From: Bacteroidales bacterium
Lineage (GTDB): Bacteria > Bacteroidota > Bacteroidia > Bacteroidales > VadinHA17
NCBI GenBank assembly: GCA_016936435.1
Contig: JAFGXX010000043.1
Span: forward strand, 1-46,316
Length of the DNA stretch: 46,316 bases
Direction of reading: 5' to 3'
Positions 8,767 through 19,400 of the stretch are shown here, piece after piece. The notes below the pieces were generated by a model. It was given only the letters and a program-made list of their open reading frames with translations, was not told the DNA's origin and made no database searches. Within the stretch, counting starts at the first letter, position 1. Each line of letters opens with the position of its first letter. Made by a program: the position numbers and the translations under genes.

Positions 8767-8819
8767 ACTCAGGCGAATTGTATAATTATTTAGTTATATT
8801 AGCAGTTCAACTCGGCCGG

Positions 8820-11800
8820 ATGACAGGGAAAATGTCTTGCAATATTAAGTATTTGATACTGAGTCTGTTGTTCTTTTCAGCCAGCCTTCCTGTTCTCTTT
8901 TCACAAAAGAACATCAACGGAGTTGTCAACAGGTATGCCCGGGTGACCTCTTTTGGTACCGATTATGTCATTGTCAGTGATGAGGGCCCCAATGCCGGTG
9001 ATATAGCAGGCTTTGAAGCCGGTGATACAATACTTCTCATACAGATGAAAGGTGTAAGGACCTATGTGGCTGAAGGAGTGTCGTACGGAACTCTTGAAGG
9101 AACTGTAGGCTTACCCGGCCAGCATGAATTTCTTATCGTACAGGAAGTTGATGTGCCTTCCGGACAGATAACCTTCCGCAACGATATTTCACACACTTCC
9201 TTTAATACTGATGCCTGTCTTCAGATAGTATATGTTCCATCTTTCAATGAAGCAGTTGTAACTTCGAACCTGACATGTGAGCCATGGGACAGTCTGAAGA
9301 AGACAGGAGGTGTTCTGGCCGTGATAGCCGACAGGACACTGACTCTTAACGATTCAATAAGTGTTAGCGGTAGTGGCTTCCTGGGTGGAGCAACAGCTCC
9401 CGGGATGGGAGTCTGTATCCAGGAAGATATTGACAGAATGTATAAATATGCTTATTCTGCGACAAGTGACAGTGCCGGTTTCAAAGGTGAAGGACCCGTG
9501 TCGTGGGGTTATATCTCTTCATCAGAAATACCTCCCGTCTATCCCCGGTTTGGAAAAGGTAAAGGATTTAACTTTTCTTCCGGAGGAGGAGGCAACGGAA
9601 GACTGTCGGGCGGTGGCGGAGGAGGTAATTATGGGGGTGGCGGCACCGGAGGACAGGAGCTTGGTTGTGCACCTAACCGGCCTGGTGGTCTGGGAGGACT
9701 TCAGATCAAGGGTACTTTCCTGGCCACAACACTTAAGAGCTTATTTCCCGGCAGCGGTGGTGGAGCTTCGACATATCTTAGCGGTGGAACACCTACACCA
9801 GGAGGTAACGGAGGCGGTATCGTCATAATTGTTGCTGATACTATAAACGGAAACAATAATTCTATCCTTGCCGACGGCGGAAACGGAGCTAAAGCCTTCG
9901 GAGATGCCGGAGCAGGCGGTGGGGGAGGCGGAGGCTCTGTAGCCATCTACGGTCAGACTCTTCTGAATATGACTCTTTCCGCAAGAGGAGGTAAAGGAGG
10001 CGACCACGAAGGACTGTTCGGAGAGGGTGGCGGTGGCGGTGGAGGTCTGATAACTACGAACACACCCCTGTCGTCGTCAGGAATCATCAGATTATTTAAC
10101 GGTGGCGCTGTGGGTACCCGCCCCGGTACTCCTACAGGAACAGGAGGCGGATCAGGAGAAAGTACAACAAACTGGGTTCCGATACTTAACGGGTTTCTGT
10201 TCAACTCTATACGTTCGTCGGTTACAAACAACCAGGTCGACTCAATTTGTTCAGATGTCATTCCTCCCGTAATCACCGGTACATCTCCCATAGGCGGATC
10301 AGGCAGTTACAGCTATACATGGCTGAAAAGCCTTACCGGAGACAGCCCATGGGAACCAATACCGGGTGCAACATCAAAAGACTATACCCCGACTGCTCCC
10401 GAACCTGTAACTTTCTGGATAAGACGACGTGTGGAAGATAATTCCACCTTCCTCGTCGACTCGAGCAAAGCGGTTAAAATGATAGTTCAACCTGCCATTA
10501 CTGGTAATATCGTAGGAAAAGACACTGTCATTTGTTACGGACAGGATCCTGAAAGCCTCATCCCTCTTAATGCAGGGCCTTCAAACGGGAACGGCATCTA
10601 CGAGTATGAATGGCTTCAGAACAACGATAATCTTGACTGGCCCGGATCTTCTTCGGCTGACGGCACCTTCAGCCAGGCTTCATACGATCCTTCACCGCTG
10701 ACACAGACGACATACTTCGCCAGAAAAGTCACTTCAGGCCGTTGCATCAGCTACAGTCCGTCGGTGGAGATCACTGTTCTGCCAACGGTAACAGGTAATA
10801 ATATCGTCAGGTCTGACTCCATCATCTGTGAAGGTTCGCTGTTTGATATACTCAGCGCTACCGGTCCTTCAGGAGGTCTGACAGGAGATTACGATTTCCA
10901 GTGGCAGGACAGCACGGCTTCAGGAACTTGGCAGTCAACATCAGCAGCAGATATTGCAGACGAATACCTGCCCGACACATCAAAATTTGAGACCCTCGAA
11001 AAGATATATTTCAGACGGGTTGTATACTCCGGTCCCGACAGTGTTTGTGTAAACAGGAGTCTTCCCATACTTCTTACACGCTGGTTCAGTATTGATGACA
11101 ACAATATTTCTGCCGACCAGACTATCTGCTCGGGAGATACGCCCTCAGAACTTGCCGCTGTCACTCCTTCAGGAGGTGATAATGTAAATTATTCATTTAC
11201 ATGGCAGGACAGCACTGCGGGAGGCATATGGAATGACATCTCATCCGCTGAGGCACCCTATGCACCACCGGCGCTTACCGATTCAACATGGTACAGGCGT
11301 GTAGTAAGCTCTTCAGAGTGTGTGAGCGTAAGCAACAAAGTCGTTATCAATGTTCATGATCCTATTACCGGAAACCTGATTGAACCCGACACCACTATCT
11401 GCAGCGGGTCGGATCCTGACGAGCTCAGGGGAAGTGTGCCTTCGGGCGGCGACGGCACTTTTGGATATCAATGGTATTCCAGCAGCGACAACTTCGGTAC
11501 GGTAGACGATCCTGTCACCGTTGCCGGAACACTGCAGAATTATGACCCGCCATCACTTACCTCGACTCTCTCGTTCAGGAGGGAGGTCATATCGGGTGCA
11601 TGCCGCCAGTTCAGTGATCCTGTTTTGGTAACGGTTCTTCCTTCGATAACAGGCAATACTATTTTGCCCGACAAAGCTGAAGTTTGTTACAATACTGTTC
11701 CCGGAACGATAACAGGGTCTGCTCTCAGCGGCGGAGCTGGTGGAACACCCGTCTGGGAATGGCAGGCCAGCAATGATAATGTTCTGTTTTCAACCATCAC

Positions 11801-13034
11801 CGGTGCCAACACACAGGATTACATCCCTTCCGATCCTCTTACAGCCCAGACCTGGTACAGGAGGATAATAAGATCGGGGCCGGAAGATTGCTGCATCGAC
11901 ACTTCGGAAGTAGCTGTAATTGATACGCTTGAGCTGCCGTCGGCAATACTGACTTCGGTAACGGATACCACCATCTGCAGCGGATCGGAAGTAGAACTTA
12001 AGATAAAATTCACTGGTGCACCCGGCTGGACACTTATCTATAACGAAAATGCTACACCTGTAACCGTAAACTCTATAGCATCTCCTGAGCTTACCTTACA
12101 AAGAACCCCCGAAGCAGCGGCTGCAGTTCAGACTCTTACCTATACACTCGGATCACTCACCGACAACAACGGATGTGTAGCTCCCCCGTCTTCGTTAACG
12201 GGTTCTCGAAACGTGTTGTTATACCGAACCCCTGTAGCTAATGCCGGACCTGACGACAGGGTTTGCGGACCGGAATACACCCTGGCTGCCATCCCTTCCG
12301 ACGGCACAGGAACCTGGATTTTCCCTCCTGAAGTGCTGAGCGGCGATCCTGCCCTTAATAATGCGGCAATAAAAATAGATTCGTCTTTTACTTCTGCCAA
12401 TGTTACCTATAAATTCTACTGGGAGGAAAGTAACTGGAACTGCATTTCAAAAGACTCCGTAAGCATTGTGTTCGATAACAGGATAGAAAATATTGATGCA
12501 GGAGAGGATATGAATATCATGTCGTTCGACAATGCGATCAGTCTTTCCGGCAGTGCGCCGGAGTTTTTTGAAACAGGTTTATGGACCGTTGAGGAAGGAT
12601 CGGGAGATATTAAGCAGGCCGGGAACAATGTTACGGAAGTCACAGGACTGGCAACAGGGTTAAACACTTTTAAATGGAGTATTGAAAATGGTGTCTGCAG
12701 GCTGGAAGACCTTATAACTATAGTAATCTCAAATCCCGTAATCCAGGAAGCTGTTTCTCCTAACGGTGACTTTGTAAATGATACCCTGTTGATTAACGGT
12801 ATCGACTTCGGTACCCAGAATGTTGAGCTCACCATCCTTAACGGGGCAGGCACACCGGTTTACTCAACATCCAACAGTGATGGGAATGCCGGATGGCAGA
12901 ACTGGACAGGTAAGAACCTCAAAGGCGACGATCTTCCGGAAGGGACATACTATTATCTTCTGAAGGTTAGTTCCGGGAGAGTCCCCGGAAAAGTCTCAAA
13001 GAGGAGCGGATTTATAATACTAAAACGATATTGA
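8820..13034 (+). CDS. Giant T9SS type-B sorted surface protein, Gly-rich with Ig-like repeats
   Basis: A 1404-aa secreted protein. A signal peptide (LILSLLFFSASLPVLFSQ) follows the ATG at 8820; ATG at 8832 is an alternative, and an ATG at 8778 would add unlikely residues. After a beta-rich N-terminal region comes a glycine-rich block (about 9580-10170) with runs of 5-7 Gly. Next are about six Ig/PKD-like modules of 90-95 residues, each opening near ITGN..., carrying an IC(S/Y/E)G motif and PSGG, and ending in (R)RxVxSGxC. The C-terminus has EAVSPNGDFVNDTLLI, a strand-rich domain with GNAGWQNWTGKNLKGDDLP and terminal SGFIILKRY, the type-B (CHU_C/gliding) T9SS sorting domain. It is probably exported by T9SS and held at the cell surface as an adhesin or filament, with the PorP/SprF gene 38 nt downstream as its partner. 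Confidence 0.88.
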   Translation: MTGKMSCNIKYLILSLLFFSASLPVLFSQKNINGVVNRYARVTSFGTDYVIVSDEGPNAGDIAGFEAGDTILLIQMKGVRTYVAEGVSYGTLEGTVGLPGQHEFLIVQEVDVPSGQITFRNDISHTSFNTDACLQIVYVPSFNEAVVTSNLTCEPWDSLKKTGGVLAVIADRTLTLNDSISVSGSGFLGGATAPGMGVCIQEDIDRMYKYAYSATSDSAGFKGEGPVSWGYISSSEIPPVYPRFGKGKGFNFSSGGGGNGRLSGGGGGGNYGGGGTGGQELGCAPNRPGGLGGLQIKGTFLATTLKSLFPGSGGGASTYLSGGTPTPGGNGGGIVIIVADTINGNNNSILADGGNGAKAFGDAGAGGGGGGGSVAIYGQTLLNMTLSARGGKGGDHEGLFGEGGGGGGGLITTNTPLSSSGIIRLFNGGAVGTRPGTPTGTGGGSGESTTNWVPILNGFLFNSIRSSVTNNQVDSICSDVIPPVITGTSPIGGSGSYSYTWLKSLTGDSPWEPIPGATSKDYTPTAPEPVTFWIRRRVEDNSTFLVDSSKAVKMIVQPAITGNIVGKDTVICYGQDPESLIPLNAGPSNGNGIYEYEWLQNNDNLDWPGSSSADGTFSQASYDPSPLTQTTYFARKVTSGRCISYSPSVEITVLPTVTGNNIVRSDSIICEGSLFDILSATGPSGGLTGDYDFQWQDSTASGTWQSTSAADIADEYLPDTSKFETLEKIYFRRVVYSGPDSVCVNRSLPILLTRWFSIDDNNISADQTICSGDTPSELAAVTPSGGDNVNYSFTWQDSTAGGIWNDISSAEAPYAPPALTDSTWYRRVVSSSECVSVSNKVVINVHDPITGNLIEPDTTICSGSDPDELRGSVPSGGDGTFGYQWYSSSDNFGTVDDPVTVAGTLQNYDPPSLTSTLSFRREVISGACRQFSDPVLVTVLPSITGNTILPDKAEVCYNTVPGTITGSALSGGAGGTPVWEWQASNDNVLFSTITGANTQDYIPSDPLTAQTWYRRIIRSGPEDCCIDTSEVAVIDTLELPSAILTSVTDTTICSGSEVELKIKFTGAPGWTLIYNENATPVTVNSIASPELTLQRTPEAAAAVQTLTYTLGSLTDNNGCVAPPSSLTGSRNVLLYRTPVANAGPDDRVCGPEYTLAAIPSDGTGTWIFPPEVLSGDPALNNAAIKIDSSFTSANVTYKFYWEESNWNCISKDSVSIVFDNRIENIDAGEDMNIMSFDNAISLSGSAPEFFETGLWTVEEGSGDIKQAGNNVTEVTGLATGLNTFKWSIENGVCRLEDLITIVISNPVIQEAVSPNGDFVNDTLLINGIDFGTQNVELTILNGAGTPVYSTSNSDGNAGWQNWTGKNLKGDDLPEGTYYYLLKVSSGRVPGKVSKRSGFIILKRY
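9580..10170 (+). repeat. Glycine-rich low-complexity coding segment
   Basis: Inside the giant surface protein this stretch is dominated by GGN/GGA codons, giving blocks such as SGGGGGGNYGGGGTGG and GAGGGGGGGS separated by short hydrophobic strands (GIVIIVADTI, SVAIYGQTLL). The spacing suggests a beta-roll or beta-helix in which poly-Gly turns connect short strands. The same base composition creates long Pro-rich open frames on the opposite strand, which are not genes. Confidence 0.7.
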
Positions 13035-13072
13035 TCTTAATAAAACTAAAATTATTATTCCCGGACAAAAAG

Positions 13073-14029
13073 ATGGGTAGAACGGCCTTGCTGATATTAT
13101 TTCTGACACTGATCCATATCAGGCTGCCTTCACAGGCACCCGATTCGGGAAGGATAATTCTTGGCTACCCCGTTTACAGTCAGTATCTTCATAACGGGCT
13201 GATGATCAATCCCGCCTATGCCGGAACAAGAGGTTCACTCAATGCAACCCTCTCGTACAGGATGCAATGGATGGGTATTGCTGATGCTCCGCGACTTCAG
13301 ACCTTTTCACTTCATACTCCACTCAAGAATGACAAAGTAGGGCTCGGGCTTGAAGCCCGTTTTATGCAGTACGGCATCTCCCGGTCATCTAATGTGTATG
13401 CCGTTTATGCCTATCATATAAGATTTGCAAAAAGCCGTCTCTCTTTCGGGCTCAAGGCCGGGGCAGATATTTCAAACACCGATTATACAGGTCTTCTGGG
13501 GGTTTCAAGGCCGGACCCTGTATTTCCGGAGGAAGTCGTTTCGTATGTGTTCCCTAATGCAGGGGCCGGGGTGTATTATTCTTCCGACCACCTGTTTGCA
13601 GGGTTATCCGTCCCTGCCTTCCTCTTCTACAGAAGCTCCGGAGGCTCATCAACACAGGCTTATCATTCGTTCAGCGAATATGATATCATTTTTTCGGCAG
13701 GAGGACTCATCACTTTCAGCCCCGACTTTAAATTCAAGCCGTCAATGTTGCTCGACCTGTCAATGCATGATGCTGAGATGATCAATCAGCTCGATATCAA
13801 CGGCAATATCATAATTTCTGATCTTCTCTGGGTAGGTGCATCGTGGAGGACGACCGAACAGGTTTTTGTTGCGCATCTGCAGGTAAATCTCGGACAACAG
13901 CTTATGATAGGATTCTCGTATGATTACCCTGCAGGCCGGCTCACAAATTATTCCAAAGGTTCAACAGAATTCATCCTCAGGTATGAATTCGGATCAAAGG
14001 TAAGTGCTTCAAATCCAAGATATTTCTGA
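13073..14029 (+). CDS. PorP/SprF family type IX secretion membrane protein
   Basis: A 318-aa outer-membrane beta-barrel of the PorP/SprF family. It has a signal peptide (ALLILFLTLIHIRLPSQA), the family start PVYSQYLHNGLMINPAYAG, and alternating amphipathic strands ending in an aromatic residue (EFILRYEFGSK...PRYF). These proteins accompany T9SS type-B substrates and are needed to secrete or anchor them (SprF for SprB, PorP in Porphyromonas). A TTG at 13031 overlapping the previous stop is possible, but ATG 13073 gives the better signal peptide. The next gene starts 3 nt after the stop, so they form one operon. Confidence 0.93.
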   Translation: MGRTALLILFLTLIHIRLPSQAPDSGRIILGYPVYSQYLHNGLMINPAYAGTRGSLNATLSYRMQWMGIADAPRLQTFSLHTPLKNDKVGLGLEARFMQYGISRSSNVYAVYAYHIRFAKSRLSFGLKAGADISNTDYTGLLGVSRPDPVFPEEVVSYVFPNAGAGVYYSSDHLFAGLSVPAFLFYRSSGGSSTQAYHSFSEYDIIFSAGGLITFSPDFKFKPSMLLDLSMHDAEMINQLDINGNIIISDLLWVGASWRTTEQVFVAHLQVNLGQQLMIGFSYDYPAGRLTNYSKGSTEFILRYEFGSKVSASNPRYF

Positions 14030-14032
14030 TAT

Positions 14033-15466
14033 ATGCTGAAGCGATTTTTAAATATGTCCGCTCTTTTCCTGATGATCGTGAACTGTTCAGCGCAGGAGCA
14101 GACTCCCTCTGTTTACAAGGTGTCAAGGCTTGCATTCAATTCAGGCATTTTCAGCGATATTTCCCCGGTAGTATATAATGAAGGCATTATCTTCTGCAGC
14201 GACCGCAGGTTCAGTGCTGTTAAAGACAGAAAAACATTTGAGGGCAGGAGGATCTATAATCTCTGGTTTGCAGAACGGCAAGACTCAGCTTCATGGGGGA
14301 AGCCGTCGGAAATAAAAAGTGAAAGAAGCTCACTTTTCAACAGCGGCCCCATGAGCATAGCCCCCGACGGTAAAACTGTTTATTTCACCAGCGACGTGGA
14401 AACCGGCAAGATAACAAGGAAACGTAAATTCATAAACCGCAGCGGGATATTTATCGCCGATATGGAAGGCACAGCTCTCATATCCCTGAGGCCTTTTGAA
14501 TATAATAATCTGCAATATGATATTGGGCAGCCCTCGGTGAGCAGGGACGGGAAATACCTTTTTTTTGCTTCCAACATGCCTGGCGGTATGGGTGGCTCCG
14601 ACCTCTATTACTGCGAATGGCTTGACGGGCAATGGAGCGTACCTGCTAACCTCGGACCTGCTGTAAATTCGACCACATCAGAGAGTTTTCCTTTTATGCA
14701 TCCTTCGGGAAGACTTTATTTTTCTTCAGACAGGCCGGGAGGAACGGGTGGTATGGATGTTTATTATACATCTTTATATCACGGTGCCTGGGAAAAGCCA
14801 GTTGCCATGCCTGAACCGATAAATTCCCCCGATGATGATTTCGCATTCATCTTAGGAGATGACATGAGCGAAGGTTATTTTACCTCGAACAGGCAGCGTA
14901 ATGACGATATCTATGGTTTTTCATCAATAATCATAAGAAAAGCCTCCTGCGATACACTCATTGAGAATTCCTATTGCTACCAGATGGTGGAAGAAAATGC
15001 CGTCAAATACGATTCCATTCCTTTCAGGTACGAATGGACTTTTGGTGATGGAAGTCCCAAAGGGATAGGAACAGAAGTGATCCATTGTTATCCGGGCCCG
15101 GGCTCCTACCTTATCCAGCTCGATGCAGTGAACCTCATTACCAAAGAAGTGATGTTTAATCAAAAGACATATGTACTCGATATCGTTGATGAAGAACAGC
15201 CCTATATCACATGTCCTGACACCGCCAGGGCCGGACAGCCGATAAAGTTCGATGCGGGGCAGACAAATCTCCCGGGCTGGAATATAGTACAGTATTACTG
15301 GAATTTTGCTGATGAGTCAATTGCAATTGGCAAGGAAGTTGATAAGGTATATCTCAGACCCGGCACTTATAACATCCAGCTCATCGTTACTGCTGAACCC
15401 GGGCCCGATGGTGTTGTAAGGGAATCCTGCGTTTGTAAAAATATTATTATAACGGGAGAACCCTGA
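14033..15466 (+). CDS. PD40 beta-propeller and PKD-domain secreted protein
   Basis: A 477-aa protein with a short signal peptide (MSALFLMIVNCSAQ). Residues about 25-300 hold WD40-like PD40 repeats: SPVVYNEGIIFCSDRR, GPMSIAPDGKTVYFTSD, GQPSVSRDGKYLFFASN and MHPSGRLYFSSDRPGG, with GG(S/M)D(L/V)YY linkers. Residues about 310-475 hold two PKD-like modules (YEWTFGDGSPKG, YYWNFADESIAIG). PD40 proteins with TPR and OmpA domains (PorE type) link T9SS to peptidoglycan. This one has no OmpA domain and carries PKD modules instead, so it may cap or anchor the surface protein from outside. It sits 3 nt after PorP/SprF and 2 nt before the next gene. Confidence 0.85.
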   Translation: MLKRFLNMSALFLMIVNCSAQEQTPSVYKVSRLAFNSGIFSDISPVVYNEGIIFCSDRRFSAVKDRKTFEGRRIYNLWFAERQDSASWGKPSEIKSERSSLFNSGPMSIAPDGKTVYFTSDVETGKITRKRKFINRSGIFIADMEGTALISLRPFEYNNLQYDIGQPSVSRDGKYLFFASNMPGGMGGSDLYYCEWLDGQWSVPANLGPAVNSTTSESFPFMHPSGRLYFSSDRPGGTGGMDVYYTSLYHGAWEKPVAMPEPINSPDDDFAFILGDDMSEGYFTSNRQRNDDIYGFSSIIIRKASCDTLIENSYCYQMVEENAVKYDSIPFRYEWTFGDGSPKGIGTEVIHCYPGPGSYLIQLDAVNLITKEVMFNQKTYVLDIVDEEQPYITCPDTARAGQPIKFDAGQTNLPGWNIVQYYWNFADESIAIGKEVDKVYLRPGTYNIQLIVTAEPGPDGVVRESCVCKNIIITGEP

Positions 15467-15468
15467 AT

Positions 15469-16491
15469 ATGAAAATTTATAATTTCGCATGTTTGATGAA
15501 AGTAACTAACTTCATAATAATCTCAGTCGTTATTCTCTGTTTTGGGATCACATCGCCTGTTTCAGGTCAGGCTGTTCCCGGCGTTGATGAAAATATACCC
15601 TTTCTGGTGACTTTCGGCCGGCAGGGAGAAACATCATGGGGCGATGACGACTTTTACCAGGTCTGGTTCTTCAGTATACCACAGGATTTCAACCAGCAGT
15701 TTTATATCAGGGTCTTTGATCCTGACTGCGGAGGGGAACATGACGAGATACAGGGCGAATTTAACAGCAGGACACAATTTTCAGTTTATGGCGGTGCCGG
15801 AGTCGATCCCGATGCCAACGAGGAATCAAGAGGACTGCTTAAAGGGATGAACTACAAAGGAGGCACCCTGCTCGCCTCACGAGTTTTCGGAGGGGAGCCT
15901 GTTTACGATAACAAATATTATACTTTCGGACCTTTTAACCCAACTTCCGGCGATTTTAACAATAAATGGAAAGTAAGGATCTTTAAAGTCGTTATTGAAG
16001 GAATTGCGGGAGATGATGGAAACCTTTACAGATTCTTTTTGAGCCGCGACCCGGATAATGACGTGCCTGTTGAAGGTGGCAATGCATTTACCTATGAGTA
16101 CACCTTCCGCATGTGGAACAATACTATGAGCGTATCACACATATACCCCTATGTTGATACAGGTGTCATTTTCATAAGGCAAAAGAACTATGACTGGGAC
16201 GATGATGGCCATATCCTGGTGGTTTCGAGGTACAAACAGGGCATAAAAGCCATTATCTCAAATGAAGATAACTGGGAAGAATCAAGAATAACGATCGACC
16301 CTGCGGAAATTGGAGCTTCTCTCGATTTTCAGTTTCATAAAAAGCAGACTCTGGTGAAAAACAATAACGTTGTGATAACTACCGAAAACCAGTACGGTGA
16401 AGCAATGCCGTTTTACAGTACTCCTATAGGTGGTGTTCCCGTGTACCAGCCAAGAGTTGGAGTTACCAAGATACCCAAGCCTAAAGGATAA
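15469..16491 (+). CDS. Unrecognised secreted beta-rich protein of the T9SS cluster
   Basis: A 340-aa protein that I do not recognise. A signal peptide is clear (FIIISVVILCFGITSPVSGQ). An internal ATG at 15496 (MKVTNF) would give a more conventional N-terminus, but ATG 15469 lies 2 nt after the previous stop. The mature part is rich in aromatic residues and short strands (YQVWFFSIP, FYIRVFDPDCGG, YEYTFRMWNN), suggesting a beta-sandwich, with Asp/Gly-rich DPDANEE- and DPDNDV-like loops that could bind calcium. There is no T9SS sorting domain or TM beyond the signal. Its position between the PD40 and SpoIIE-type genes, with 2-3 nt gaps, ties it to the surface protein's assembly or function. Confidence 0.75.
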   Translation: MKIYNFACLMKVTNFIIISVVILCFGITSPVSGQAVPGVDENIPFLVTFGRQGETSWGDDDFYQVWFFSIPQDFNQQFYIRVFDPDCGGEHDEIQGEFNSRTQFSVYGGAGVDPDANEESRGLLKGMNYKGGTLLASRVFGGEPVYDNKYYTFGPFNPTSGDFNNKWKVRIFKVVIEGIAGDDGNLYRFFLSRDPDNDVPVEGGNAFTYEYTFRMWNNTMSVSHIYPYVDTGVIFIRQKNYDWDDDGHILVVSRYKQGIKAIISNEDNWEESRITIDPAEIGASLDFQFHKKQTLVKNNNVVITTENQYGEAMPFYSTPIGGVPVYQPRVGVTKIPKPKG

Positions 16492-16494
16492 TCT

Positions 16495-19400
16495 GTGGAG
16501 GGGAGACTAGCAAGATCAGTAAGAATAGTTACAGGCATCCTGTGCTGCCTTGTGATATTACAGTCTGCCGCGTACTCTCAGTCATACCGTTTCAGAAACT
16601 ATAGCTCTGAAAATGGCCTCCCCGGAGAATTCATATACACCATTGTACAGGATGACAAAGGCTACCTGTGGACTGGAACAGGTTCCGGTCTTACAAAATT
16701 TGACGGATTCATCTTCTACAGGATAGATTACCCCGATAATGTTTCCGGCAGGTACACCACAGCAGGAATTAAAGACAGTAAAGGGCGACTATGGTTCGGA
16801 TGCAATGACGGGACAATATTCTATACTTCCGCTGATGACAGGCTGGTGCAGGTAGCGGCTTCCAATACACGTGAGATAACATCAATTCTTGAAGGTCCCG
16901 GTAATTTCATCTATGTGATTCCTCAACTTGAGTCAGTTCTGAAGATAGATCCCGAAAATCCGGAAGCCGTCACCACTTTTAAGATCGATCCCGGCATAAT
17001 GATGCTCTCCGCCTGTTTCACCGGACAGGGAGATCTGCTTATCGGGACACAGCAAAATATAAGTAAATGCAGGATCAGCGGGGACACTTTTACTATTGTT
17101 GATACTCTTAACCGTTTCAATTATTTCTTCGTTACAGCAATTGAAAAGACAGGGGATGGCGAAACCTATGCTGCCGGAACAAACGGGAACGGTGTCTTCA
17201 GGCTTGATCTTTCGGGGGAAGAAGCCTCTATTACAAGGTTTAATGATGATCCCGCACAGGAGATGCTTGATATAGAATCAATTTTTGAAGACCGGGATAG
17301 AAATCTCTGGCTTTCCACAAACGGCTCAGGACTTTTCCGGATTTCCTTTGACGACACAGCTCAGTCTGTAAGCAACATCCAGGTTTTCAACAAAACCAAC
17401 GGTCTTCCCGGAGACAATGCTAAGATAGTGTATCAGGACCTGGAAGACAATTATTGGATAGGGCTTTTCGGCGATGGCCTCTCAATGCTTAATTCTCTTT
17501 CATTCAGTAGTTACATTCCGGGTGATACTCCTGAAACCAACAACATTATCTACGTAGGGAAATACGCAGGAAAATACCTCCTTGGAACTCCGGAAGGCTA
17601 CTGGCTTTACGACGAAATCAGCGGGGAGGCAGGATCCTTTACTGCCCTGAGACAGATAACGGGAAGCCATGAAATATCGAGTTATTGTATCGATGACAAT
17701 GATAATTTATGGATAGGCACCAGGGGAGGAGGAGTATATCTGAGAGATACATCAGGCAGTCTGAGGCTGTTTTACAGAAATGGTAACACCAGTGAGGATT
17801 ATGTTACAGACATAGATGTGGACGACAGATATATATGGCTCGGGTCGCTTAACGGGGTTATCATTCTGGAGAGAAACATCAGGGCAGCCAGGGTTGTTGC
17901 CCGGTACAACAATTCCAACGGTCTGCCGCACAATATGATCAACCAGATATATCTTACCGGCAACGGCACAGCTGCGCTGGCAATGAAATCGGACCGTCTT
18001 TATACCGTCGATCCCGAAAAAGGGGTCATCCCCGGCAAGGCGGTTATGTACGGAACCACAATGAATGAAATCGTTGCAGTATGTGAGAGCAGTGACGGCC
18101 ATTTATGGGCTGCCACAAAGGGTAATGGAGTCTTTGAGTTCTTCAGCGATTCACTGAGATCTTATTCGAGAACCGACATGCTGATGTCGGATTATTGTTA
18201 CAGCATTATTGCCGATTCGCTCGACAGAATATGGATAGGCCATCAAAGCGGCTTCTCGAGATATAACAGGAAAACTGAAGTCATGCGTACTTTCGGGAAC
18301 GACTTCGCCAGAGGCGGTCTTTGCAATACTCATGCACTATACGAATCACCCGATGGTATGATATTCATAGGGACCAATCAGGGATTTATCACCTACGACC
18401 CGTCACACGACTTCAAGACCACAACAGCTCCGTTGAATAATATCAATTTTATCTCGATCAACGATTCGGTATATCCTATCAGGTCGTCATATACTCTTCC
18501 ATACAGGAAAAGATATAACATAGTGGTCAATTATGTCGGGATTCATCTTGGTGATCCGGAAAAAGTTTATTACCAGACTTTTCTGAAGAATTATGAAGAA
18601 GACTGGGCTCCTCTCTCGACGCAGAGAGAAGTTCGTTATACACCTGCCGAGGGCCGCTACAGTTTTGAGATGAGATCGTTTTTTGAAGATGGAATGACTC
18701 TCGAAAATCCGGCTTCTTTCGACCTGGTGATAAAAAAGCCTTTCTGGCGAACATGGTGGTTCGTTCTGACATCGGTTCTCTTAACGGTGTCGGCTTTTTT
18801 CCTGATTATCCGGCAGAGGGAAAAAGCCCAGAGGAAGTTACAGTCATACCTCGAAAAGGAACTGGCGGCACGTACCAGCGTTGTTATGAAGCAGAAGGAC
18901 AAGATCGAGCAACAAAATACTGAAATCACCGACAGTATAAACTATGCAAAGAGGATACAGTCAAGTATACTTCCCGATGTTTCGAAGCTTAAAGACACCT
19001 TCAGGGAGGCCTTCGTTCTCTTCAGGCCACGCGATATAGTCAGCGGTGATTTCTACTGGTTCGATAAGGTCAGCGATGAAAAGTTCATCCTGGTATGTGC
19101 CGACTCAACCGGCCATGGTGTTCCCGGAGCATTTATGTCGATGATAGGATCCACACTACTTCAGGATATCGTTCTCCGGCAGCATATCACCCGTCCTTCG
19201 GATATCCTTAAAATGCTTGACGAACAGATATTTGCTACTTTAAACCAGAATATCGAACTTGGTGTATCCAATGACGGAATGGACATGGTGGTTTGTGAGA
19301 TCAATACTAAAAAAGGTCATATAAGATTCGCTTCTGCAATGAGGCCTGTGATAATGGTTGTCGACAGGGAGACTCTGTATATTAAAGGTAACAGGTATTC

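Noticed and set aside
9701-10291. Proline-rich frames opposite the glycine-rich block
   Set aside because: Gly codons read backward give Pro/Ala codons, so the open frames follow from composition alone.
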